Part shown: piece by piece, positions 1 through 10,331 of the stretch
Layout: each line of letters begins with the position of its first letter
How positions within the stretch are numbered: the first letter of the stretch is position 1
From: Diplosphaera chodatii
Lineage: Eukaryota > Chlorophyta > Trebouxiophyceae > Prasiolales > Stichococcaceae
Length of the DNA: 64,000 nucleotides
Assembly (NCBI GenBank): GCA_032358165.1
Contig: JAALGY010000020.1
Location: 1,488,001-1,552,000, forward strand
Reading direction: 5' to 3'
Translations under genes and position numbers: made by a program
The notes under the pieces: model-generated
The model's input: the letters and a program-made list of their open reading frames with translations, nothing else
Databases searched by the model: none
What the model was told of the DNA's origin: nothing

Positions 1-1645
1 GGGCAGCTCCTCGATGGACGCCGCCGCGAATGAGGCGCTGCGCTTCCCGCTCAGTGTTGGGGAACGGAGGGAGGATGTGGACCACACTGGGGCGCCCAGC
101 TACGTAGTGGACGCCATCTTCAATGCCAACGTGGTGTGCATGTCTCTGCGCACAGCCGCACAAGATGACTCGTTTTGCGCAATGATGTACAGAGCTTGGA
201 GCACTGCAGCCAGACTGATGCATGCGCTGCAGACACACAGATGCCGATGTGGATGTGACGCGCCACTGTCTTGATCTGTAAGTGCAGATACAAGTCGCGT
301 CCCATGTGCGCCAGCTGAAGACCTTCATCTGCAACTTACTCTTGGAGTATGTCGGCACAAAGGTTAGTGACCAGAGCAACACGCCTACACATGCGTCGAC
401 GTGCATGAGTGCTCCTCGAGTGCTTTTGAACTGGCGCTTGCATCAATATCAATGCCCTCTGCATGCAGCTTGACATGAAGCTCGACACCACCTACAAGCT
501 GCCGCGCATGCGGTACAAGGGCACTGCAGGACCGCAACCGCAGTACATCCGTGCTGCTCCAAAGCAGCTCATCACAGAGGCACGTTCATCTTCACGGTGT
601 ACATGTTTGTATTGTTTTCGCACCAGTCGGTCGCTTGTTTCTCTGATCTCATATGCGCTTTGCCATGACGTCTGTCACATGCAGCGGGCCCTCGGCACGC
701 TTTGGATGCAGTCAGTATGCTCAGGGTGCAGTTGCATGCCAGCGCATGGTCACCTGACAGTGCTGCAGCATCATGCGTTCATCAACGGCAGTCAACTGTC
801 AGGCAGAGCAGCCCCTGACCTTTGGTTGTGTCAGATGTAAACAGGTGGTGGATGACTACTCTGCACCCGCCTTTGCGCTGCGGGCGGACAAAGCAAGGCT
901 TGCCAAAGGCGCCGGCAACAGAGGCAGCCCGCCATCTTTGTCGCCAGCTCAGCCTCAGCAGCAGCAGGCATCATCAGCGCAATCGCCGCCAGCGTTGCCA
1001 GTCCGGCAGCAGCAGCGGCAGCCCTCAGCCAGCACGGCTGCTGTTGCACCAGGTGCTGCCAGTCCTCTGAATGCTTGCTGAGCACATGCAAGAACAGTGT
1101 TGTCATTTGCACATATCCAGAAAATTCTCGTGATCAGCTGGTTTCTGTTTGTCAAACGTGCAGATGTGCGTCACACACTGGACTTTGAGGGGTCTCCAGC
1201 CACTGCGGCAAACATCACGGTGCAGTCTTCCGCGCTGCAGCGCACCACAGCAGGCGCCTGCTCAATATCGGCCACTCACGACACCGTCACCATCAGACTC
1301 GAGCAGCAGCAGCTCGAGGTGCAGCACGGGTCATGTTGCCACAAACGGCCGCACTCACCACGTCCAGCATGAATTCAGCCTAGGGTTCAGAGCCGTCTTC
1401 TGCACGGTGGAGACATTGTATCCGAAAACATGCAGTCTGCACCTACAAATGAGCACATGTGCATTGGACAACGCTGGTGTTGCTTGCACACGCAGGTGAA
1501 GCTGCCCTTCAGCATCGATGCCACCAAGGCGGATGCAATAGCAGACCGGGAAAGGGGGCGACTCGATGTCAGGCTGCCCTTCCGACCATATGAACACGTC
1601 ATGGCTGACAGAGGAAGCGCCTTGGAGGAGATCTTCGCATGCTGA
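1..1645 (+). CDS. PIH1-domain protein (R2TP / dynein-assembly chaperone family), 5' end missing
   Basis: Partial gene; the start lies before the window. Proposed exons: 1-133, 288-362, 469-579, 845-1052, 1164-1318, 1496-1645; all join in phase if the intron after 579 uses a GC donor (GAG|GCACGT). The first three exons spell a PIH1 domain: FPLSVGERREDVD, then QLKTFICNLLLEYV, then LDTTYKLPRMRYKG, the usual order of these motifs. A Pro/Gln/Ser-rich linker follows. The last two exons form a CS-like beta domain (VKLPFSIDATKADA, RLDVRLPF) typical of PIH1D1/PIH1D2/Kintoun-type proteins. In known family members this is an HSP90 co-chaperone adaptor, cytosolic, for snoRNP/PIKK or axonemal dynein assembly. 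Which paralogue this is cannot be decided here. The 579 border is the weakest point. Confidence 0.75.
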
Positions 1646-2020
1646 CATACTGCATGAGCTGATGCACTTTGTCGGCTGTGGCATTCTAGTCATTCTGCGT
1701 CATGGACGGGCACCGCACACGCACGTCAAACTTCTATGGAACAAAACACCTAACATGGTGCGTCTAGTCACCTGTGAAGCAATTCAGATACTCATCTTGG
1801 TTATGAGTCGACACTCGGCATGCACCAGATGTGCATCGCGAACAAGGTACAGGTCACCAGCGCTCTCCAACCAATCCATGTTCTCCGCATCCCACTCCAC
1901 AACTGTTACTTGAGGTTCAGACGGAGCCCTAAGCCTCCTCTCGAGACGCACTAGTTGCCGAGTAACCCTACCATTTAGCTGTTTAACCTGCATGGATCTC
2001 TTCCTCTGCAGAGCTGACTG
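1646..2020. other. Convergent intergenic gap
   Basis: Between the PIH1 stop and the stop of the opposite-strand acyltransferase, so it should hold two 3' UTRs. No TGTAA signal was found on either strand and no credible ORF. Confidence 0.5.
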
Positions 2021-3133
2021 TCACCTGCTGCTGTAATTCATCATGCGCTCAAAGAGTGCTGAAAAGTTTCCCTTGATGGCATCGGCGACGCGGTCCGCCA
2101 GACCGCTTCGCATGGGGGGCGGAAAGAAGAACATGTGCCCCAGACCCATAAGCACATACAGAGTCGTGGCCACCCGCAGCCACTTTGGCACCTGCCACCC
2201 GCTCTTCCGTATGAGCCGCAGCACCATCGTCTCCAGGAGGATGACTGGACCCTGGAGGCTGAAGAAGACGAGCCAGAGGCCAGTCGGTGGACCCTGGCAG
2301 TACCAGAACATGAGCTCATGTATAAGGCCGCTGACTATAAAGCACGCCATCATGCCCAGAGCGCGCAGCGCCTGAGGTGCATGAGCTGGTGGAGCGCTGT
2401 TTCTCTTGGCCACCAAACGCCCGTCGCAGATGGTGTCATACACCATGAATCTGAGCGTGTTGGCGGCTGTCAGGTTCCAGCGTGCGCCCCAGAACGACGA
2501 GACGGACGACGATAGGTATGGCTGATTGAAGTGCGGCGCAATCTTCAAGCCCATCAGCGAAGTGATGGCGGTTGCGGGACCGTCCATGAAGAACCCAAGA
2601 AAAGCATACAGTCCAATCGCATACAGGATCTCTCGGACGACTAAAGGCGGGTCAAACACCGCCAGACCAAACACCACGCAGCATAGCCCTACTGTCTTGG
2701 CAGCGAAACCACCCAGCATTTCGGCTGCTGTGCCGCAGCTGTCTGCCAGCCTGCCCACGGACCCTACTCTGTGCATCTTCCCATCAATCTGCGGGGTGAT
2801 GGGCGCCAGCAGCACGGTGGCAAATTGCAATGCCGAGAGCGGCAGCGTCAGTGGACCTCGGTCCAGTGCAAGTCCGAGCACTTTGAAGTTTGTCAGCCAG
2901 GCGTGCACAAAAGCCACTGCTACAGTTGTCACAATCTCAGTATCGTGCGCGAAGCAAAACGGGAGCATGCATGTTGTCGCCAGCACCGGCGCGGCAGCCA
3001 GCAGGCGCTGCTTGCCTGGCCGCAGGTTGCAAATCACTTGCCGCACCCACAAAATCAACAGGAAGTCGACAAAAAGCAGGCAGTAGATGCGGCAGTGAAA
3101 CGGCGTATCTCGCCGAAACTCGTCAAGCACCAT
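2021..3133 (-). CDS. Wax-synthase-like membrane-bound O-acyltransferase (370 aa), intronless
   Basis: One uninterrupted ORF. Multiple hydrophobic segments are visible, e.g. CRIYCLLFVDFLLILWV near the N-terminus and the FIVSGLIHELMFWY stretch at about residues 270-285. The motif FWGARWNLTAANTLR (about residues 215-230) followed by SGLIHELMFWY is the signature of the plant wax synthase / MBOAT-like domain; the His in GLIHEL is the expected catalytic residue. The family transfers fatty acyl groups from acyl-CoA to alcohols (wax esters) or glycerol derivatives in the ER membrane; the acceptor cannot be read from sequence. Length fits the family (about 350 aa). A CAG|GTGACA sequence sits exactly at the stop and a TGCAG just before the ATG, so extra terminal exons are possible though not needed. 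Confidence 0.85.
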   Translation of the reverse strand: MVLDEFRRDTPFHCRIYCLLFVDFLLILWVRQVICNLRPGKQRLLAAAPVLATTCMLPFCFAHDTEIVTTVAVAFVHAWLTNFKVLGLALDRGPLTLPLSALQFATVLLAPITPQIDGKMHRVGSVGRLADSCGTAAEMLGGFAAKTVGLCCVVFGLAVFDPPLVVREILYAIGLYAFLGFFMDGPATAITSLMGLKIAPHFNQPYLSSSVSSFWGARWNLTAANTLRFMVYDTICDGRLVAKRNSAPPAHAPQALRALGMMACFIVSGLIHELMFWYCQGPPTGLWLVFFSLQGPVILLETMVLRLIRKSGWQVPKWLRVATTLYVLMGLGHMFFFPPPMRSGLADRVADAIKGNFSALFERMMNYSSR

Positions 3134-3398
3134 ACTGCTGCAATCTACATTTGCAAGCTCTCGGCCATGCTAGCGCGCTCCACCTCAACAGCACACGATG
3201 GTCCAAGTCGGTCAATGCTTGAAGTATCTGAAAGCAAGACTGGGCGGGAAGCTGCAAAGGACAGCGTGCGCAAGTCATGGCAGGTGCTGAGGTGGCACCA
3301 GGTCTGCAGCATGCAATATTCGGTGGCGACTATGCTCGCACCATCCAGGCCAGCCAAGGCTGTGAAGTCCCGCACAGTCAGCGTCCTCAACAATTCTT

Positions 3399-4545
3399 TC
3401 ACACGCTAGGATGTGTGTCAGCTGGTGCATGTCCAACCGCGAGCATGTCCTGTTCTGATGGCAACCTGCCGCCCAGCTGCAACAGGGTGTCTGCAATGGT
3501 CTGCTGCCGCTCCTGTAGCTGCCCAATGCTGTTGGCTAGACTAGCCATTGATGCCACGAGCTCGTTGCCCCTGGCATCTTGGGCGTCCATGTGGCGTGCG
3601 TTTGCCTCCTGCAAACAACTCGCTGCTTACGCATGCTGTGTACTGCTGTGGCAGCTGCAATCAGTGTGTGAGCATCCACCACAGCAAGCATGCTGTCATA
3701 CAGCCCAGTGCCCTGTGCAGCGCAGCACCTGTGCGGCTAGGATGCGGTTGAGCAGCACATTCTGGTCCGCCAGCAGAGCCATGGCGCTAGTCTGTCCTTC
3801 AAGCGGGCCAGCAGGAGTGGCCGGGCCTGTGTCCGGCCAGGGAGCCTGCAATGCCGCCGCCTGCAGAGGCACCCACAAGTCGTTCTTCACATGTCCTGCA
3901 AACTCCATTGCCAGGTGTGCATCCCAACAGTGGTAGCATCTGAGATACCTGCTGAAAAGCGATGCGCTCTTTCTGCTCCTTGAGCAGCATCCCCTTGGCA
4001 ATTGCGCCCATCAGCGCCTGCATTGGGTCTCCTGCACCCACACACATGTACTCGCGTGCCCCCACCACATCCTTCGAAATGAGAGTGGCCTTGAGAGAGT
4101 GGCCTTGCCTACATGGCCACACACAGGGTACAGCTGTCACACAGAAAAGTAGCATCCGCAATGCATGCCACCTGGTGGGCCATGAGACGTCGCTGGACTG
4201 CCAGCTGCCACTGCTTCCTCAGCCGGACTGGCTTCGCCTGCGGGGGGCGGCCGCTGGGACTGGGAACTGCTGTTTTGCATGCCGAGTGCACGGCTGCCGG
4301 CTGGACCGAACAGTGCCGCCAAAGCGTCCAGGCCACCGCGCCCAGTGGGCTGCGCACCCGTGCCGGCAGCTGCGTCAGCGCCGGAACTGGTGGCTGTGCC
4401 GCTGCTGCCGTTGCCTCTGGTAGCTAGATGTAAGCCTGGCTGCTGCCCCATCTGTGCATCGACCAAGCAACGGAGCTGCTCCCGTTGGGACACACCTTGC
4501 GCACTGTCCTGCGCTGCCTCTGCCTGTGGTGCCGCTGCCGCCGCC

Positions 4546-4576
<31 letters not shown>

Positions 4577-5289
4577 TTGGGTTTCCAGAGCCCTGAAAGC
4601 CACGTCGCTATGATTCAGTCCTTACAGATGGTCACGGTACAGAGTCAGCAGAGCAGCAAAGCTCCTAGGAACGTTGCTCACCGCTTGATCTGCAGGCACT
4701 GCTGGCGTCCACGTGCACGATTGCAGCTGCAGTTGACCCCTTGGCCGCAGCGCCAGCAGCCGCAGCACAACAGGGTGTCCTGCCGCTGCGAGTCCCCGCA
4801 GGTCGATGTGCAAGTGCTGCTGGCCGTTTTGCTCTGCAGCCCTTTCAGAGCCTGCACATAGGCCGAAATTTTGACACACCACACTGTAATTGATGCAGCA
4901 TGATGCCGCAATGCAGGAAGCTGCGCACGACCTGCACATGGAGTACACACCTGCGTAGGAGCCTGCAATGTATAGCTCGCACACTTTGGCGTTGGAGCGA
5001 AGGTCCAGCTGCCCAGCCGGCACCGCACCCTGGACCGGACGTGCAGTCTGACTCTCCTGCCGCATGTTTGCCACATGCATGCAACAAGTTCACCCCATAC
5101 ATAGTGCGTCCGAGATGTCCGCACATTGTTGACTTCTAGTATTTGCAGTTCGCATGGGCCAGAGTCTTTTGCTGGAGGGCTGTACAATCCGCTGGCAAGC
5201 TGCGAGGCATCACTGCCGCACAGCGCATTCCCGCTGTCGCCATGCGCATCAGTTTCCAGCTGCCAAGAGCAGCGAATCGCTGGGACCAT
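3399..5289 (-). CDS. PAAT/C10orf88-like protein (426 aa, 8 exons)
   Basis: Exons in coding order: 5289-5101, 5056-4951, 4851-4682, 4592-4496, 4423-4172, 4031-3949, 3902-3729, 3608-3399; all join in phase and give 426 aa. The exon 6/7 intron is only 46 bases with a GAG acceptor and is the least certain. The N-terminal 150 residues resemble the beta domain of PAAT (protein associated with ABC transporters): CELQILEV, then AKVCELYIAGSYAG, then LRLLALRP. A poly-Ala run (about 14 residues, CTG repeat on the + strand) and a Gly/Ser/Ala-rich linker follow. The C-terminal half has helical stretches (DPMQALMGAIAKGMLLKEQ) and ends in a likely coiled coil (SMASLANSIGQLQERQQTIA). Human C10orf88 has 445 aa and a similar layout. 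The assignment rests on remembered family features and layout, so it is tentative; the gene itself is well supported. Confidence 0.6.
4543..4575 (+). repeat. CTG trinucleotide run coding for poly-Ala
   Basis: About eleven gct/ctg units on the + strand. On the minus strand they lie inside exon 4 of the PAAT-like gene and are read as GCA/GCG alanine codons, so a change in repeat number alters protein length without breaking the frame. Confidence 0.85.
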
Positions 5290-5535
5290 CGGTGCAGTGA
5301 AACTCCCGTGATCACTTCGTGCTAAGGCTTTCGATGCAACTCGTGTCTCGCATGTGGCCTGCAGGTAATGATCTGAGCCTCTTTCTGAGCGGTACAGGTA
5401 CCGTACTGAGCAGCTGACTGATATGCGTCAGGTTGCAGCTGAGGTGTTCCAAGGTCGTGGCCAGTAATCCGGTACGTCAACGCTCGGGTGTTGCTCTCAT
5501 GTTGCGGCGGCGTTCAGTCTGCCATGCGCTCGGAT

Positions 5536-8500
5536 TCACTCGAGCGCACACCCCAGCGCCTCGGCGAGGGTCTCCACCACTGGCAGCATGTCGTCAAAGC
5601 CACAGATCTCGCCCAGCTGCTCCGCCACAGGAGCCACCGCCTCCGGGAGGAACTGCTCGTGCAGCAGCGATGCCGTCTCCATCGCCTCGTCCACTGCGGG
5701 GTCTGCGCGGCAGGTAGCAGACAGCAGTACAGTCAGTGATCTGACGACGCCGACGGCCATGCACACAAATCTTAGCATGCGCTTATGGAGTAAGCATCGA
5801 TCCTGCAAACGGTGAAATGTGAGCAGCAGAACGCTCAGCTGCATGAGATGCAGATGTGTGGCGCATGTCATACCTAGGAGTTCTGGGAAGCGTCCGTCCT
5901 TGCCCTTGTACTTGGCAAACGCCTCTGCCATGCCCACTGTGTACGATGTGAACAGCTCCATGACGCCCTGCAGGCCACGGTCATATGCAGATGACGTATC
6001 GTAATCAGCCCCAAGTGCTCAAAGCCGCCCGTCCTCACCCGCCAACTCACTGGGAATTGACATCTGGTCGTGCATCACACATAAAATACATACTGTCTGC
6101 CGCAAACCGCAGAGGAGATGCACCTTGCGCAGTGCGGCGGCGATGCGGGGCCCACCCAGGGGCGCGAGGCAGCTGACGCAGAAGTTGACCTCGTCCAGCA
6201 TGTCGTCCGCCGACTGGAAGGACGCCATGAGCTTGCCCCACCCCGACTGGCCCGCTACCTTTGGGAGGCCCTGCACCAGCACGTGCCCAGCAGCTAAGCT
6301 TCTCATCAAGGCATGCGTGACAAGCCATGGTGAGCCTGCCGTATCTAGTGATGGCGGCTGCCCGCCATCAAGACTGAGATTAAGACTGCGGGATAAATTG
6401 CCAGTGCCTGTGGCGCATCAACCAGATGCACGCTTGTTGACGATGCAACATGCACGTCCTCCCACTACATGCTGCTGCAGAGCAGTTTGCCAGCAGAGCA
6501 GCAGGATGTCTCGGGTCAGGGTGCACCTGAGCAGCAATGCGGTCGACTTCGGCTGCGAGGCTCTTCCGCACATCGTCACCCACGCGTCGCAGCCGCCGCT
6601 GCAGCACTGCCTCAATGACCGGCCACAGCTCGCGCGTCAGCCGTGGTGCCAGCGCAATTCCGTGGCTGGCCTGTTGACCACGTCCAGTGATTAACAACAT
6701 TGTAGACGACGTTCACTGTGCCAGCGACCGCGAAAACTCACAGCACGCTGCACTTCTTCTGTTGTGCAGATAGAAGGCATTAGGGAGCAAGTTTCCAGTT
6801 CCGATGTGTGTGCTGTACATCTGGTGAAAGTGTGCTGCGAGGGCATCATACATGTCATGAAACGACCATTCCTGTCGCACCTGCAATGCGAGCGCCTGCG
6901 CCCGCATCAACAACACGCAGCGCACGGTGGCTCCCAGTCCAGCAGGCACTGCAAATGGCGTCAGCGCGTGCCGCTTGAGCAGCAGCGTTGCCCTGCAGGG
7001 GGTCGAAGCCTGCTCGTCAGTGATCCGATACATGGTTTTCATTTGGACAAGAGCCATGCGCAGAAGTGCATAGACAAGCCCTGATTAACTGTACGTATAG
7101 ATTCTGGTGGTCTCTGCTTGGGGTTGCTGGAACCATTTTCTTGCCTTTCTGTCTCCTGCAGCGCCCAAACCATGAAGGCGGCCGACAGGTCGGGCGCCTC
7201 ATCACCGAACACGGCCGCCACATCATCCGCTGCAATGCCGATCGTGCTGAACACCCGCTGCGCCATGACACCCGCAAAGTCTGTCCCGTCGGCCTCGCCG
7301 CCGCCTGCCAGCGTGTGGTAGGACGTGTTTAGGTGTGACTATAGGGGTCGTGTCGACTGTAGGTGGTGGCGCTCCATACCCAATGTGAGCACGGTGTCTG
7401 GCGATTTGCTGAGGGATTGTTGGTCGCGGCCAACACAGGTGCGCCTGTGCTGGCGCACCAGTGTTCTGCGGCTTGAGCAGCTGCTGCTGTGCGCGCTTGA
7501 GGCGCGCCGAGTGCGCCGCCAGCAGCACCTGCGCCGCCCGCGGCCGCCCCGCGACCGCCGCCAGGACGCCCGCCGCCAGCCGCGCCTGTGCCAGCGCAAC
7601 GCAGCACAGGGTTTAAGCAGTGGCTCGTTGGACCTGGACAACACCACTGGCGCCCGGTGTACGTCTGGCTTACAGTGCTGGGCCCTGATCACGGGCGAGC
7701 TTGGGATGCGAAACGGCGCAACCCGAGGACCGCAGCAGAGGCGGACCGCACCTCTGCCCGGGGTGCTGACGCTTCCGCCACCCCAGCTTCCAGGATTGGC
7801 ACCAGGGACTGCCGCCGCTTCTCCAGCTCGTCCTCGGGGTCGAAGTCTCTGCGGTGGCATGCATTTGACCCCATCATGACGCGGGCCGGCTTTGTAGACT
7901 GGCTGTGCCAGCTGACGGCACAAGCCAGCACTCTGATGGCGCACTGGCTCCCGTGCATGATCTCGAGCATGCGGCGACGCCGAGGATCACTCGTCAGCCT
8001 ATAGCACTCACATGAGGCTGGTGTCAGGCATCTTGACCCGTTCAGGCACTGCTTTGATGGCATTGAGCGCGTCCAGACACCGCTTCTCCGCAATCGCAAC
8101 ATCAATGTCCGCCAACGCCGCAGCCCACGCTGCGCATGTGCATTGACCACATCAAAGCCAGGCACACGATGACAGAAATATGGCATCGTGACCAACACTT
8201 CTCAGCCCAAAGTGCAGGCTGCGGACACGTTGAGAACAAACATCTTCATGGCTTAGTGTCAAGCAAACCTGTGCCGTCAGCTGTGTCGCGCCAGTCGGTG
8301 ACTGTCTCACGCGCTGCAGCCTCGTTCTGAGCCTCCTCTGCCATCCTGTGCACATGTGTGTGCATCCTCTGCTGATCGGTACCGTGCTAATCCCGAACAG
8401 CCACCATCAGGAACACATACCTCGTGCATCAGTGCATTCATGTGGCCTGTAAACATCATCATGCAGCAGCCATGCTTTGTGCGCACTTGCTGGGGTCTGC

Positions 8501-9613
8501 AGCAGCAGCGGCTTTGAGCGACTGGACAACAGAGGCAAAGGCAGTGATCAGCGTCCGCAGTTGTTGCATCTCGCCCTCGAGTTTGCTGATGCCCTGCAGT
8601 GGCAACGACGAGCAACGTCGTAACTGAAGCAGCAGATTGGACACTGTGTCATCCTCTCACTGAGCATCACTGCATGAGATGTCAGCAACTGACTGCCCCT
8701 TTACACGTACAGTGCGACCCTCTTCCTCACCTGCGAGGCCTCAATGAACGGCTTGTAGTTGTCATACACAGAGCGCCGCAACTCCTGCCCACACTCGGCC
8801 TCGAGGGCTGCCAGGTCGCTGCGCAGCAGGGCGATGCCCTTCTCTGGCAGCCTGCACAGCAAAGCGGCACATGCGACTCCATGAAGCATGCAGGACGCAC
8901 AACCCAGGGACGATGTTCTGAACCTAGTGGTATGATCGAGGACCCGAGCATAAAAACTTTCAAGTGTTGCTTTTTACAAGCCGAGGGGTCAGTGGCTGTG
9001 TATGGTGCCATCGTTGCAGTTCCACTGTGTCTTACCGCGCCATCTCAGCTTCGAGGTTGAAATTGCCTCGCTCAATTTGCGCCAACATCCCCGGGGCATT
9101 GCTGCCTGCGCAACCAGCAGATTCGATTGTGCTTAGTGCTGCATCTGCGAGACCGGCCAGACATGTGGTGCAGGTCCACACACAAAGGTTGACCCAGTAA
9201 AACCAGATCAGAAGCCTCTTTTCTGGGTGCGCACCAAAGATGGATGTGCTGGCAGTCTGCGCATCTGACTGCCAGTTGCGCAAGGGCGTGCGCTTGGGTC
9301 GGGCTGCCTCGGCTTCTGGCGCTGCTGTGTTGTTCTCATTGGTGGACCGCCCCTTTCTGATGGTGCGCCCAAACTTTCGCAGCGATGATAGCGCCCCCTT
9401 CTTTTTGATACTGTGTATACAAGCACAATCGGAACGGTGATGGTGGGCAAGCAAGACTTCATCCACAGCACATAAATTCATTCATAATGGCGACCTCAAA
9501 CCCCGAACATTTGCTGAGCCACACCTGCCCTGCGATTGCAGATCAGATGGCAGCTGCTGCGAGGAGGACCTTTCGGAGGAGAACGACTGGTTGCTGGGAC
9601 TGTCTGCAAGCAT
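5536..9613 (-). CDS. EXO84: Exocyst complex component EXO84 (EXOC8), 601 aa, 15 exons
   Basis: Exons: 9613-9525, 9410-9235, 9105-9036, 8851-8731, 8593-8487, 8345-8269, 8129-8012, 7848-7752, 7585-7459, 7304-7145, 6992-6881, 6670-6527, 6270-6124, 5967-5874, 5702-5536. All phases agree. Exons 4-5 give ELRRSVYDNYKPFIEASQ followed by GISKLEGEMQQLRTLI, the conserved coiled-coil core of plant EXO84 that joins the exocyst rod. Later exons give DFDPEDELEKRRQSL and RAAQVLLAAHSARLKRAQ, the start of the C-terminal helical region; the rest (LTRELWPVIEAVLQRRLRR, FQSADDMLDEVNFCV) continues the rod. The exocyst tethers post-Golgi vesicles to the plasma membrane. Shorter than animal or plant forms (about 725-750 aa), mainly because the N-terminus lacks an extended region. 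The intron after 7145 has a GC donor (AG|GCAAGA). The ATG at 9613 is the first in frame. Confidence 0.92.
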
Positions 9614-10331
9614 GCCACTCCTGCATCGGCAGCGACGAGGGCATGTGAACGGCGCCCAATGGTCACCGCAGTGGGCAATGAACTCACATTGGCAGCAGCG
9701 GGTCAACGGCAATGTGCACTGATTCTGTGCAACACCCACCTTGAGCGTAGAGGCAGGTCTCGCGCTGTACCTCTTGTGAAGGACATGCTGTGCTTGTGCT
9801 GTGGCGGTGGATCTACATTGCCGCTCGCTTGAAGCGCAAACTGCTACCTTACATCAGTACCTGGCGGGCAATCTTAATAGGGGAGTGTAATAGTCCAAGG
9901 CTCAAGGCGAATCCAACAGTGTGCTGGACGGGGTACTGCAGCAAGCGCTGACCCAGCGGGGCACCCTGTTGTTGTGTAATCCTGTGGTTGGCAAATTTAA
10001 ACCTTGGTTGCACACTGTTGAAGCCGTGCGACCGGCGAGACGAGCTGCAGGAAACGACAAAGGTGGAGTGGGGCTGTGGGCCCTGCCTCGTCCTCGCGTG
10101 CCATGTTCTGATTGGGATCCAGGGTGGCAGACCATCTGGAGCCTGATAATCAGATGACGAGGTGCAGCGTCTGCACATCGTGACACACTCACGTTTGCAG
10201 GCGGCATAGGCATGCTCTGAACCTAGTCTCGACGCAGTTGGAGGTTGCGGTGAGGTCGACCTTTGCTGAGCTGCTTGTCACTTCGTGATCCAGCGCTAGC
10301 GGAAGGTTGCAGCCCGACCAGCCAGCACATA
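9614..10331. other. Divergent intergenic region
   Basis: Head-to-head gap between EXO84 (-) and the dehydrogenase (+), presumably holding both promoters and 5' leaders. ORFs here are short and without recognisable content. Confidence 0.5.
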
